Source: Hypomesus transpacificus
Lineage: Eukaryota > Chordata > Actinopteri > Osmeriformes > Osmeridae
Reading direction: 5' to 3'
NCBI RefSeq assembly: GCF_021917145.1
Contig: NC_061070.1
Span: 15,430,450-15,494,449 of the forward strand
DNA: 64,000 nucleotides
Below the pieces are notes generated by a model. That model was not told where the DNA came from. It did no database searches and saw only the letters and a list, made by a program, of their open reading frames with translations. The position numbers were made by a program, and so were the translations under genes. How positions within the stretch are numbered: position 1 is the first letter of the stretch; the number at the start of each line of letters is the position of its first letter. Below, piece after piece: positions 1 to 12,227 of the stretch.

Positions 1-1874
1 AGTCAATGTTTACATCCACTCAACATGGTGTGTGTGTGTACATGCGTGTGTGTGTGTGTACTGTATTAGACGCAGTCTACGAGGAGGTGTGAGGAAGCAG
101 TAGCGTCAGTGTTTCATCTCACCATGTTCTGCTCAGCAGTGGAGCGGAGCCATGCTTTTCCACACCAACCTCTGTTCTAACACCTGTCGAACACATGCCA
201 CCGCTCAGCACTCTTGTCCAGCCTCCATTGTTCTTCCTCCGTGCTCTGTGCCAGGGTTCTGTTGTTCCGCTGGAGGGACATTTCCAGTTTCTGCAGGGCA
301 GTGTGAGTTCAGTGAGGTGTATTGTTCCGCAGTACAAAGCCAGAGAAACAGATACTGTCACCGTACCAGTGAAGAACGAACAAAGGCAAGAAGGAGCGAG
401 AGGGAGCATTAAGAAGGCATGGTTTTCTGTTTGGTTTTGGACACCTGACTGTCACCATTCCACTGGGGGTTATGTGGCTGTATTCCATGGCTGTGTTACA
501 TGACAGTGTTGCATAAATACATGGCTGTAACAGGAAGTGAGTCAGGGGAGCAGGAGGACTGGGGGACCTGGGGGGCCTAGGGCACTCAGCCCTCTGAGCA
601 AAGGCTGATCCATCCCCCTGTTACATGTGATAAGGAACACAAAGAGACTCCTGTCACTGTGTCTGCCTGTAGGGGAGGGGTGTGTGTGTGTCCATGTGTG
701 TGTGTTTATTCGGATAGGTCTTTGTCAGTCTTTTCAGACCGCAGTTCTCACATTCTCACCAGTCACTGCTCACTCTATTAAGGTCCGGCCCTTGGTACCC
801 TGCTCCTTGACAGCCCTGGTCCATGTCCGAGTCAGTGTGGTTGAAAGAAATCCCAGAGAATGGTGCCACCTGGGACTAATCTGCTGCCCTTTCCAGCTGG
901 CTGTTGCTGGCGCCAGGCAGACTCCTCCGAGGCAAACTGGCCACCCTTCCTTCTCTCCCTCTCTGTTCCAGCTCGCTTGGCTTCCCGCCTGTTTCTCTCC
1001 AACTGTTTTACCCCTGCTACTCCATCTTCATCTCTCCCTCCACTCCTCCTTTCTTGTCTCCTCTTCTCCTCTCTTCGGTTCCCCTGGCTGCCTGGCAGCA
1101 GCTGAAAGACAGTGCTCTCTCTCTGTAGCCAGGAGGAGAGGTGGGGAGAGATGTTGTGGGGTTTACAAAGGATAAAAGAAGGGTGAGAGAGAGACTGAAA
1201 AGAACAAGTGCCGGCCACTGAAAGAACATCTAACACATTAGGCTACTCGCCCTGACTTACTGCTGAGGCGCTGAGCTGTGGGCTGCTGCCACGGTAACTG
1301 AGACCGAGAACACCACTTCAGAGAATTAGTGTTGAACCAACTGAGATGCTCACAGTGTTGGTTGTTGACTGGTTTTGGCCAGTGCTGGCAAGACAGAGCT
1401 GGAAATAAATGATGGAGGACTCTTTTTAAAAGTACTGCTGTACTTTTAGAAAACTATTAACCTGTAGAGCTATACTTACAGGCTAACAGACAGAGAATCC
1501 TTTTCAGGTCAATTATAGTATCACCCTGAAGAATGTCCAAAACTATTTCCAGACTGTTCTGTGTTCAGTAGAAAATGGCACATTGTGCAACACTGACTAT
1601 ATAATCGGTTGTTTAGCTACAATCTAGCTGGACAATCAAGTATTTATACTATGCGGGGTTTAAAACATCTTTGAATTAATCTCTGGTTTTGAATTTGTTT
1701 TCACCACCCCATCCCCCCTCCTTTCCTATACCCCTTTTCTCCCATTATTTCTCCTTCTCTTTCCATCTTATCTCTCTTCTGACCCTTTCTCACCTCTCTC
1801 TACCCCCCCTTCCCCCCTCTCTCCCCCACGTGTCACCCTCTCTCTGCTGCCCCCATCCCTCCATCTTTCCCCAG
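1..1874 (+). other. slc8a1 intron (3' part), no exon seen
   Basis: This stretch precedes the last slc8a1 exon and should be the 3' part of its final intron. I looked for the preceding exchanger exon, which would encode the residues before DTFASK including GTSVP, and did not find it. The sequence holds short TG repeats (about 31-58 and 680-710), a TC-rich block at 940-1080 and a long pyrimidine-rich tract at 1690-1870 that leads into the acceptor at 1873-1874. The open frames here are low-complexity and have no recognisable domain. Confidence 0.6.
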
Positions 1875-2251
1875 ACACCTTTGCCAGCAAGGTGGCAGCC
1901 ATCCAGGACCAGTACGCAGACGCCTCCATCGGCAATGTGACGGGCAGCAACGCGGTCAACGTGTTCCTGGGCATTGGCGTGGCCTGGTCCATCGCTGCCA
2001 TCTACCACCAGAGCCAGGGCAGGGAGTTCAAGGTGGATCCCGGCAGCCTGGCCTTCTCCGTCACCCTCTTCACCATCTTCGCCTTCATCTGCGTGGGCAC
2101 GCTCATGTACCGGCGCCGGCCGGAGATCGGGGGCGAGCTGGGGGGGCCGCGAACTGCCAAGGTCCTGACCACGATGCTGTTCTTCAGCCTGTGGCTCTTG
2201 TACATTCTCTTCTCCTCCCTGGAGGCTTACTGCCACGTCCAGGGGTTCTAA
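1875..2251 (+). CDS. slc8a1: Sodium/calcium exchanger NCX1, last coding exon (partial gene)
   Basis: Plasma-membrane Na+/Ca2+ exchanger that exports Ca2+ in exchange for Na+. Only the C-terminal ~125 residues are in the window. The exon begins after ccccag at 1874 in phase 1; the first codon is split and gives D, followed by TFASKVAA. It covers the second half of the alpha-2 repeat (QYADASIGNVTGSNAVNVFL), which lines the ion path, then two membrane helices (around VTLFTIFAFICVG and TMLFFSLWLLYILFSS) joined by the loop YRRRPEIGGELGGPRTAK. It ends AYCHVQGF-stop. The loop RRRPEIGGELGGPRTAK matches NCX1 better than NCX2/NCX3, which as I recall have RRRPHLGGELGGPRGCK. The thumpd2-tmem178a-map4k3 neighbours support slc8a1; whether it is the a or b teleost copy cannot be told. 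Upstream exons lie outside the window. Confidence 0.95.
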
Positions 2252-5244
2252 ACGAACGAACGCACACCCACCCCCCACACACTGGATGGAGAGAAGGGAG
2301 GGAGGAGGAGAGTGGCGCAGGAGAGCCCAGGTGCAGCTTCGAGGAGTGGGGAAGAGAATGCAGAGATGGAAGGTGGAGGACTTGTGGCTAAACTATTTCT
2401 TGTCTTTCATGTTGCCCTGCCCCCTAATCCAACCCATTCTGCCCTCCCCCAGTTAATATGGATATTTCTTCCCCCACCCCCTTGTAGTCTTAAAATAATA
2501 GAACTGGTTTAACAGAGAAGATGAGCACCCCACGCCCCCCCTCTCCCCCCTCCTCCACCCCCCCCCCCGGGGGCCGGGACAGAGACCCTTCCCCTCAGAC
2601 GTCCGCTCAACCCTAGCTCTTGTATGTGTCCTCCTGTCCCACAGGGGGGGCTGTTTGGCATGTCTCTTAACTACAGCAACCCCCTTCAGAAACAGCATTG
2701 CCCGTTCAGCCGAGACTGAAGCTCGTTTCCAATTGAAAAACAAAACATAATCGTTCTTGAGTGAAACCCCAATTATTATGAACCTCCCCCAAACCGCCAT
2801 CTTTATTAATATGTATATGCATGAACTGAACACCCAATCGGAAAAGAGGAGACGCAGATGACGGTGATGATTCAGGGAGAAAAGCCTTTTGTCTCTCTGT
2901 TTGTGTGTGTATGTGTGTGTGTGTTTGTGTGTGTGTGTGAGAGAAAGTGCCTGGGTTCCCATTCTCTTCCTTTCACCTCCAGAAATGACACTCTTTTACC
3001 ATCATGCATGGATATGCTTTCGCTAACCCCCACTCACACCTATCCAACACCTTTCCATGCATGATTGGGAGTACACGAGTGCACACGAGTGAAGGGTAGA
3101 CAGTTGGAACGCAGTAAAGGTCACGACCTTGTGTGACCTTGGATCGAACAGCCAATAGGAAAGCTACTGGCACTTTGTTGTTTGACCTTGTTGTAGGACC
3201 GATGCTGAGGACTGAAATCAAGAAGGTTAACTGTGTTTTTACCTTTAATATCTTTGTTTTTGACAACAAAAGGCTAGTATAAAGTAAATAGCGTTTTTTG
3301 AAATACCTGAGCTTGTTAGCCAGATAAGTATCACCACCATACTTGAATAATGGTTGCATCCTAACACAGACATAAGCAGTTCCTTACAGTTGACTGATTG
3401 GCTACCTGTTTCCTAGCAGCCTCTCTCATTGGTCCCCCCCCCCCCCTCCCCCCGTGTGTCTAAGAAACTCCCAGACTGCTCAGTGTATCAGTTTCACCCC
3501 TAAAGGGCTTTGCAATGAACTCTTTATCCCCTAACCTCTAACCATGGTGATCGTTTTTCTATCCAACATGCCCCATTTCCAGCCCCCACACTAATTCCTC
3601 AGCCTCTCATTGAGGCTACTTCTTTCCTGCTCGTCCTCATTTGAAACATTTTGGGATTTCAGGTCCTAAATATGGTCTTCACCCGGGAGGCATCAAGCAT
3701 AGTGGTGGTTAGATATGTAGATTTAGAGGGGTTTCTACACTTCACTGGCCCTGTAGGGATATTTTACTGAGGGTCAAAGTTCAAATCCTCTGGCCGTATA
3801 TATCCTGAGGTGAAGGATAGTTCTGTTTTAACGATGCAACCTTGATAATCTACCAATCTGCCAATCATGAGACCACAGAAAGGTTTACATTTCAAGACTG
3901 TTACTACTAGTCAAGATCAGCTAAATCAGAGATGCCTGTGCATTTGGGTGTGACTGCGAGTGTGTGTGCGTGTGTGTGTGTGTGCGCATGAGGGCGTGTG
4001 TGTGTCTGAGCATGTGAGTGTGTTTGGGGAAAAGACAGACGGTCTGAATAATTCAGACGGGCTTGGTTCAATTTTTAACAAGATTGGTACTGTATGCTGA
4101 ATGACCCAGAATTTCCTGCTGATTTTGTTTTATACATTATACTTGATGTGTAACTTAATGTAATGAAGTAAATGTTTAACCTAGAGGTAGTTGTACTGGT
4201 TTAGGTCAATTTGAACATGACAAAATGTTTAGTTCTCTTGTCATTTACACTACAAACCCCCCACAAGGTTTTCGATCAAGCTTCTGGGTGGTTGTACCAG
4301 GGGTTGTAGGGTTTAACGATAATGATTTATATGGAACTCATAATACCGTTTACCCCTTCTTTTGCGAAAGGGAACCATTTCTAAGGGAAACTCCAGGTTG
4401 CCTCAGACAAAGATGTGGGTTTTCTAACCTTGCGATGTTTCGTAATGACAACCAAAAACAAGGTTTGTCCGTGGGCCAGAGATTTTGTTTCAGTCCAGAG
4501 CGTAACCTTTCTAAAGCAGTTTGTATCGGGCGCGCACCACGCCTGGAGCTGGAGCGCAGGGCTTAGGGTTCACCCTGGGCTGTCTTCACCTGAGACCTGC
4601 TCACAAACCAATGACAAGGGTCACACCAAGCCCCAGGGCCTTGCCTTAGCGTACTGGAGGAAGTCCAACCACTCGTGGATGCACAAGTACGCAAGGTGTT
4701 AGTCTTAGGGTTTGGTTTAGGATTGGAAAACGTCAATTTTATGGTGGGTTGAATGGGGTTTGTAGTAGAGGTAGATGAAGAAAATGAATATTTCCCAAAA
4801 TCTAGAAAGAGTAGCTTTATATCTTCTAGTTCTTTCTGGGGCAGGACTGGGGTTTCCAAGTGAAGGAGAAACATGGCACTGGTTCCCATGTTTTGTTTGA
4901 AAACGACAGTTGTTGGGAGTGTGCTGACAACGACCCAGCCCAACACTTGCTCCGACTGCACTCGGACCGGAAAAGAAACGTTACCATGACGTCTACAATA
5001 AAATAAAATAAAAACAGAGTGAACTGACGACCTAAAAAAAAAAAAAAAAAAAAAAACGAGGAGAAGAGGGAGAACGTTAACAGCTTAATATAAAAACTCA
5101 AATCATGTGAAGTACAGCCATACATTGTGTCCTGGTGCAGAGAAGCTATGGGACTTTGCCCTGCCCAGCATGTGTATCTATGGTGTGTGTGTTCGTCTGC
5201 ACCTTCTAACCTGTGCAGCAGCCGTTCTCTCTCTGTGACCTCCC

Positions 5245-5300
5245 CCCTCTCCCTCGCCCCTCTCCCTCGCCCCTCTCCCTCGCCCCTCTCCCTCGCCCTT
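5245..5300. repeat. 13-bp tandem repeat, unit cccctctccctcg
   Basis: About four head-to-tail copies of cccctctccctcg are visible inside the probable slc8a1 3'UTR. The pyrimidine-rich unit makes the short open frame across it meaningless. Confidence 0.8.
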
Positions 5301-6667
5301 CTCCCCACAACCGCCATCCTGCCCCCCCTTTCCTCCCCTTCCCATAAACTCCCTGTTCCTCCCCTATGCCATGTCCATATTTGGGAATGTTGATGTGCTA
5401 CTTGTTCACTGTGTGCATGGATGATGATGACATGTCTGTATATAGTTAGCAGTATCCCATTCGTTAATGTCGACGGAGGTTTGAATGTTGTATAGATTTG
5501 GACTTTTTTATTTTTATTTGTTTAACCTAAGTAGGACCTACATTTGTTTTAGGTTTGTGTCATTTGAATGACATCCTTTTGGTAACTTGCACATGATTCC
5601 ATTTTATGAAGAAAAGGCAATATCTGATGTTGTTGAATGCAGCAGAGAGCTTAAAGAGTTACGTATCTTATAAACATGGGAGAGTTGCATGGGTAATTGT
5701 ACAGACAACACTGCTTGCTTCTATTGACCTGGTTGTGTTATTTGACAGGTGTAAGAGAAATATGTACATCAAAGGCTATTTTGTCATTGAAGAGATCATA
5801 TGTATATACTGTACATTGTTAACAGTGAGAGGTCGTACCCTCCACGCTATCTTAGAGAATTCTACATATTTATTTAAAAGAGAAACCTCACTACACTCAA
5901 GAATGACAAATATTGCCTTTTTGGAGAAGTCTAGTTTCTAGTTTTGCTTGGAGCTTGTTCTTCTATATAGCTTCTCTCTCTGTCCTCTCTGTGCTGTGTG
6001 ATGTTCAGACTCTGCTATCTGCCCCGTGGTTCTCCTTCACTTGGGGTGGGGTGTCTATCGTGTCCAACATGCTGCATCTCACTCTCCCTGGATCAGATGC
6101 CTCAGTCTTGTCTGTGTGGGTGTCTGTCTCTCTGTCTATCTTTCTGCTTGTCTGTCTGTCTGTCTGCCTCTGTCAGTGGATAGTATGCCATATTACCAGT
6201 CTGTCTGTATGACTTTCTTTCTGTCTGTCTGCCTGCAGTAGAGGCTCATCACATCTGTTGTCGGACTCCACCCCCGACCCCGCGTCCCCGCAGCGTAGAG
6301 GGAGGGCTTCTTTCTTTCAGGGTTCGAATATCAATACATTTCTTTCTCATGTAGTCTTTCTCTTTTCTTAGACTCTCTCTCTCTCTCTCTCGTTTTTCCA
6401 ATTTTCTCTACTTGTCCACCATTTCCCTCTCTCTCCACGGCCCTCCTCCCTCTCTACTCTGTTTAGACTCTTTCACAGGGTTTAGTTTGCTATTTGTTTT
6501 GTCTTTTGTTGGGTTTATTGATTTTGTTCAATTAATGATGATGATTTTTGTTTTTCTTATTTTGTTGATGTCCTCTGTGTTTTAATTTTCTTTGTGTTGC
6601 ACACAGACTAATAAGAAGGAAGTACACTAACTGTGATTGCGCTACATGGTACTCTTCTGACACAGAA

Positions 6668-6673
6668 AATAAA
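6668..6673 (+). terminator. slc8a1: Candidate polyadenylation signal for slc8a1
   Basis: Canonical AATAAA in the context cacagaaaataaagtttggg, about 4.4 kb after the stop codon, on the coding strand and before a change to repeat-bearing intergenic sequence. Confidence 0.45.
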
Positions 6674-6891
6674 GTTTGGGATACCCTGTTTCAAAGAGCC
6701 CTGAGTAAACTTGTTTTATGGGGATGGATGAAATCTAACAATACCAGTGGAAACAGCTTGCTTCAGAATTTAGGAATGGGACCAAGTCACCATGTTGAAT
6801 CAAACAAGACAACCTGATCATGTTCCAGATAAACTCCACCTTAAGGGGATGACACAGCGTGGTGTCAGTGCAGTGTTGTTCCTCACTCCCA

Positions 6892-7136
6892 GTCATGGTG
6901 CTCCCACTACACTGTCCATCTCAGTGCTTGTATTCAAACAGTCATGCTGCTCCCACTACACTGTCCATCTCAGTGCTTGTATTCAAACAGTCATGGTGCT
7001 CCCACTACACTGTCCATCTCAGTGCTTGTATTCAAACAGTCATGGTGCTCCCACTACACTGTCCATCTCAGTGCTTGTATTCAAACAGTCATGGTGCTCC
7101 CACTGCACTGTCCATCTCAGTGCTTGTATTCAAACT
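6892..7136. repeat. 49-bp minisatellite, five copies
   Basis: The 49-base unit beginning gtcatggtgctcccactaca and ending gtattcaaaca occurs five times in a row, starting at 6892, 6941, 6990, 7039 and 7088. Copies differ at single positions, such as gtcatgctg in the second and cactgcactg in the last. Because 49 is not a multiple of three, one frame reads the same unit successively in all three phases, so the open frames over it are not evidence of a gene. Confidence 0.95.
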
Positions 7137-9097
7137 TGTAAAGTGGTGGGAACGTTTTGGCAGTTACCCTAGGATTCAGCTCTGTTGTTGTTTAAGTGTG
7201 TGTGTGTCTGTCTGTGTGTGTGCGTCAGGGTTAGTGTTCAGCAGCCAGATAATGTGTTTATTGGGTCATAAAGGGCTTCTCAACAGCGGCGCTGTTCAGC
7301 CACCTGACTGTGAAATTAGTTGTCACACTTCACCTCCCTCTGCCATACTGCTAATTACTGCAGTAAAACAAACATAATCTCTCCCTCTCTCGTACTCTTG
7401 TAGATGTTATTTAGCCTCTGAAGTCAAAAGCTATGTTAGAAAATGCACTCACTTACTAATGACATCTCTTTTTATTTGATTCAGTTAGAAACTGGAGCAA
7501 ATATCCTGAAACAACGTGAGCAGGTTAAATACCCAGGCCAAATGTGTTCAGAATTGTTGCAATACTTTTTCTAAAGCAATTTGTTTTTTTTATGTGTCGT
7601 AGATCCATCTTTCACTGCCAGTTTGATAGATTTTCACTCCCTCCTCTCAGTTGCAGTTTCTATTTACTGGCTTGTTTACTATTCACAGGTAGTTGTGGAG
7701 TTCATTTGTGCTCCAAGCTCTCTTACGGCCGTGTTGTTGTTCAGCTGTCACTTTTGATTTCCAGTCAGGCACATAGAGGACGGCCGTCTTCTGTCAGCAG
7801 GAAGCGCAGGGTCCTGCTAGACATCTCCAGATGAACGACAGGTGTTGAATAGAAAGACAGTCCCTGTCAGACATATAAAACAGGCTGTTAATCATTTTTG
7901 TTGAACCCGCTTTATTTGAAAACGTACAAAAATGGGACAGTCTGTCTCTGAGGACCAGTTTTTTTTTATATATTTTTTTTTTTATTACTTTTGTCTTGTA
8001 ATTTCTTCAGAACTTTTAACTTGAGGTTACAGGGTTTACTATGTCTAGCCCAGCTAGGCTCAACTCCAGGATGTAATCAGTTATTTGCTCACATCTCAGC
8101 CTCGTCTCTGCAAGGGAAATAAAAAGAAGAAGAGGAGCGAGTGAGAGAGAGGTGGAGCACAGGAGAGAGAGGAGCGAGTGAGAGAGGTGGAGCACAGGAG
8201 AGAGAGAGGAGCGAATGAGTTGGCCAACCTGGGCACGTCCCCTTGCTCTGTTTCAGGGTCAGTCTGTCTGTCTTCGCTCCACGGGTCTGGCCTCCAAACA
8301 CAGACTGAGGAAATGACCCGTCTTGCCCAAGGGAAGGACAATACACACAGTGTCAATACACACAAACACACGGCAGACATTCTGCCACAGGGACAGAAGG
8401 TGCAGTCACATAAGACAACAGTCACACACATCACCTGTGCAAGGCCCATCCCTGACTGACTGTGTTTGTGGGTGCCCCCATTGCTGTCATCACTCTGCAG
8501 CGACTGGTTGAGGGCCCGAGGACTTAAATCACTTCAAGGTCATCGACAGTGACTATCTGGCTCGCCCAACCATGTACTGTGCCCATGCCTGTGTGCTTCT
8601 GAATTCAGGTAATGATGTGAAATGATGTCCTATCAACCCCCCACTTCACAAGCCTCCCATATTACAGGACAACATTTAGGCTCTGGTACATATTAACGAT
8701 GTTTCATGTGTGCTGCAATGAAGATACGTAGAAAAACAAGCTTTTGTGTTTGTTTTCCTCCATAACCTTCTCCCTGTCCTCTCCTGATGGTCAAACACAG
8801 AACACGCACCCTAGATGAACGGTACTCTGTGCACTTGAACCCTGCCGCTAAGTGTGCTACAGCTGAAGAGTACACTCACCTGCCTGAAGGCTACAGTCAC
8901 CCGGGAGGGAGGGAGGGAGGGAGGGCGGGCGGGCGGGATGTGGAGAGAGCAAGAGGTGAAGACGAAAAAGGTAAGTGGTGAATCATGGCAAATCATGTGT
9001 TTTAGAAAGAAAGACCCTTCTCAGAGAGAAAGAACGAGAGTGACGAAAGGATGGAGAGAAAGAGGGAAATAACGCAGAGGAGAGGGGAAGAGGAAAG

Positions 9098-9162
9098 GGG
9101 CGGGGGAGCGGCGGGTTAACTGAGCCTGCGGCGGGGGCGGGGGGGGTCGGGGGGGGGGGGTT
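9098..9162 (+). repeat. G-rich tract with G-quadruplex potential
   Basis: Many G runs of three or more occur in about 65 bases (ggggcgggggagcggcggg, then ggcgggggcggggggggtcggggggggggggttgg). This meets the usual four-run rule for G-quadruplex formation on the + strand. No gene start is visible next to it. Confidence 0.6.
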
Positions 9163-10626
9163 GGAGTGGAGAGATTCTGCTAAAGAGAAAGAACGGGTGA
9201 ATGTGCTCCCGTGTTTGCCCTGGGTGGAACTGTTTTACACACATGGCAGGAAATGTCAGGGAAATGTCAGATGGTGATCTCTGCTCTCCCATGCCTCTGA
9301 ATGCTGCTGTCCATAGGTAACATGGCCTCTGTGCCTGTTATGTTCAATACCTCTTCAAACACAGCAGTAGAGATGGAGAGACAAGCCTATCTTCGTACAA
9401 CAGGACTCTTATCCATTAACCAAGTACAGAAGGTTTGTGTGGATGTGTTAGCATGTTGCTGATTCTACTGATGATCTTTGGATGCTACACACATTATGGA
9501 GCTTCAGTTGTAGTCATAGAAAGTCCTTCTATGGAGATGGACCCCCCTGGAATTTTGTAATCTCTACAATATTGTGGTTTGGTGGTACTCAGATGTGCTA
9601 AATGAAAATTGATTTACACTTGAAACTGTTGTTACAATTTGAAGCATGTGCAATGTTGCAGTCAATAGTTGTGACTGTGATTGGGCATTAATGTGAGTGG
9701 GCGTTGATGTGAAAAGTGCAGTGAACTATCAGAGCACCCTCCACAACTCTGCTTCCGGTCCCTAGACCAGTCACCACGGCAACAGGACATCATGGTCCTT
9801 ACAGTTCCGACTCAAAAAGCCTGAGATACAAAGCATCCCACTTTAAGTGCTTGTGTGTGTGTGTTTGAGTGTGAATTTTGGTGGAAGAGGCCTTCGAGAG
9901 AGAGAGAGTGGGAGGCAGAGAGAAGGTAGAAAAGAAGAGATGGATGGTGTTAATGAAGGAAGAGGGTAGCAAGGCCTTAAACACCAGACCAAGGGCCGAC
10001 GCTGTCTGCATTAGTGAACATTCATCATTGAGCTCTTCACAGTGAAATCTGGTCACGGCCACTTGTACACATGGGCAGCGAGGGAACCAGAAGGAGATGA
10101 GATGAGCCAAAAGAGTGGGCCTGGATTTGGTATCATGCGTCTAAAAAAAAATGCTCCAATGTTAAGGTCTTCTCTGATTTAATTATTTTTTTACCCCCCC
10201 CCCATACTCTGATTTAAATACATTCTGTAACGTTTCAAAAGACGTGTTGCATTGTCCCTCACACGTTTTGTGACAAATTTGCAATAACGTCCATAAACAA
10301 GTCTTAACTTCAATCACGTTACATATTGAGATCAGCGTTAGCAGATTATGAATATCATACTAATTGTGCTGTTGTATTCATATTGATTTATTATTAGAAT
10401 AATTTGATAGATAATACTTCAATATATCATTTCCCATCAGATTAGCAATCCATGGACCTGATGTGCTATGATACGATTGATCATTCATCACAGATTTGCA
10501 ATAAATGTATTCTATTGAGACCAGCTAAGATGTGTGAAAGAGACAGTGTAGCCTTGCAATTCGTCTGATTTTACTCTTCGTCTCTGATTGATGTCCTGTC
10601 TACAGGAAATTAGAAGCTTCACTGAT

Positions 10627-10664
<38 letters not shown>

Positions 10665-11334
10665 ATAAACTCTCCAGATCCCAGATGATTGGACGTGTTA
10701 GACGACAGTCATGTCGCATAAATCACATACCTGGGATTCTTTCTTTCCCATTGATGACTCTGCAGGATGACGGAGAGAGGTAAAGCGGTGAAATAACACA
10801 TCACTTTCACTCCACATCCACGGCATGAGACATCATCAACCGTGTCCAATGACAGCCAGCGTCCGGCCAGCCATGACGGATAACAGCCACACGCAGCACT
10901 AAAAAGATTAAGACTGCACATCGATGACAGAGATGAAAGATCCACTTTGTGTGTCCATGTGTGTGTGTGTGTGTGTGTGTGAACATGCATGCAACACAAA
11001 GATTTGAGCCTCCTACTGATCTGCAGACAGCTTGTGCATACACATGGCCTGTGGTACGTTGATCTGTGCCAGGAGAGGATCGTGTCTCTATGTACCTCAC
11101 CGTAAAGCCAAAGGGGGGAGACAGTGTGCATAATTACCTTAGTGTCATAGATGGATGAGCCTAGAGCCTAGATCTACACTAGCGGAGGCTGATGAGGTGC
11201 AGACAGCACACCCTTCCACCGGTGTGGTGTTCCAGCCCAGGGTTCCAGTGCTCAGTAGCTTCTAAACACTCACAAACTTGACTGACAAACTAACGAAAAG
11301 GACTGGGAAAGAAAGATAAAAAAATAATAAATGC

Positions 11335-11480
11335 GAGTCAGGTGGCTGAGCGGTCAGGGAATCGGGCTAGTAATCTGAAGGTTGCCTGTTCGATTCCTTG
11401 CTTCGGGGAATGTCCCTGTACTTACTGTAAGTCGCTCTGGATAAGAGCGTCTGCTAAATGACTAAATGTAAATGTAAATA
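11335..11480 (+). mobile_element. tRNA-derived SINE (internally shortened)
   Basis: The element starts agtcaggtggctgagcggt (A-box-like), has a B-box-like cctgttcgattcc, and ends with cgctctggataagagcgtct-gctaaatgac and an aaatgtaaatgtaaata tail. Compared with the copy at 17080 it lacks about 50 bases in the middle, the part around ccttgggcaaggcactt. This is a retroposed non-autonomous element of a family common in teleosts. Confidence 0.85.
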
Positions 11481-12227
11481 AATGGAGAGAAAGCGACGAG
11501 TTGGAAGGACAGTGAGATGGGTAAATGAGGGACAGAAAGACCAGTCGGGGAGTGGAGAGAGTGATGTACGGAGAGAGGAGTTCTCATAAGGGGGAGAGAG
11601 AGAGAGCAGGGTACTAATAACATCCATCAGCTGGCATCAGTGGTGCAGCGCTCTGTTTGTGTGGTAATTGCAGTGCTGGAATGTGACTCATCTAGCAGTG
11701 TTTGGCAGGGTTCTGTGAAGACTTTCTCCAATAAAGCCATTCTGCTGCGGCAGCAGACGCACCATTACACCTCCCTTTCACAGAGTCTGTCTGCAGACAG
11801 AAGCACTCAACAATACAATACCCAGAGAGAGTGGGGGGGTGGAAGAAAAAGAAGCACTTACAAAACAAAAAGTCAATTCACACCTGTGGAAAAAAAACTG
11901 AATGCTATATTGTGGTAATTCAGTGAGTGAAGAAATGGCTTTGACTATTTTCTATAGATTTTTTTTTTTCGAATAAAAACCTTTTTGGGGGAGTTTATGG
12001 CTAACCAATCATCATTTCAGTGATGGACAGGGGAGACTTTTGACTATAATTTGTACTGCATTTCACAATGCACCACAAAGCTTACAGGACAAAGGAAGAA
12101 ATAGGCACAATAGTACAGGTGACACAGAACATTGTTCGATATATATAAAGTATATTTAATGGTATTCTTCCACTTTCCGTCAAAGTATAGTTTAAAAGTG
12201 TAACTTCTTCATTTAATGTGAACATTT

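Larger units (their letters stand above)
2252..6695 (+). other. slc8a1: Probable slc8a1 3'UTR
   Basis: No coding exon is visible between the slc8a1 stop and about 6.7 kb. The first good polyadenylation signal followed by a change in character is AATAAA at 6668-6673. The stretch contains Pumilio-type motifs TGTATATA at 5437-5444 and 5801-5808 and TGTACATC at 5763, plus AT-rich blocks at 5480-5930 and 6480-6600 typical of long vertebrate 3'UTRs. It also holds a poly-A run at 5034-5056, a 13-bp repeat at about 5245-5300 and CT-rich tracts. The 3' end is inferred; a shorter UTR is possible. Confidence 0.5.
6700..12227. other. Intergenic region, slc8a1 to unassigned gene
   Basis: No exon with family resemblance and consistent splice signals was found on either strand. 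The region holds the 49-bp minisatellite, a GA-rich duplication at 8138-8215 (about 39 bp, two copies), a GGGA/GGGC run at 8903-8937, a G-rich tract at 9098-9162, CA repeats at 10628-10661 and 10960-10980, and one SINE. Confidence 0.6.

Noticed and set aside
1-1874. Upstream slc8a1 exon
   Set aside because: I searched for the expected sequence before DTFASK and found no match; open frames there are low-complexity.
6892-7136. CRISPR-like array
   Set aside because: The repeats are contiguous without unique spacers, in a vertebrate genome; it is a minisatellite.
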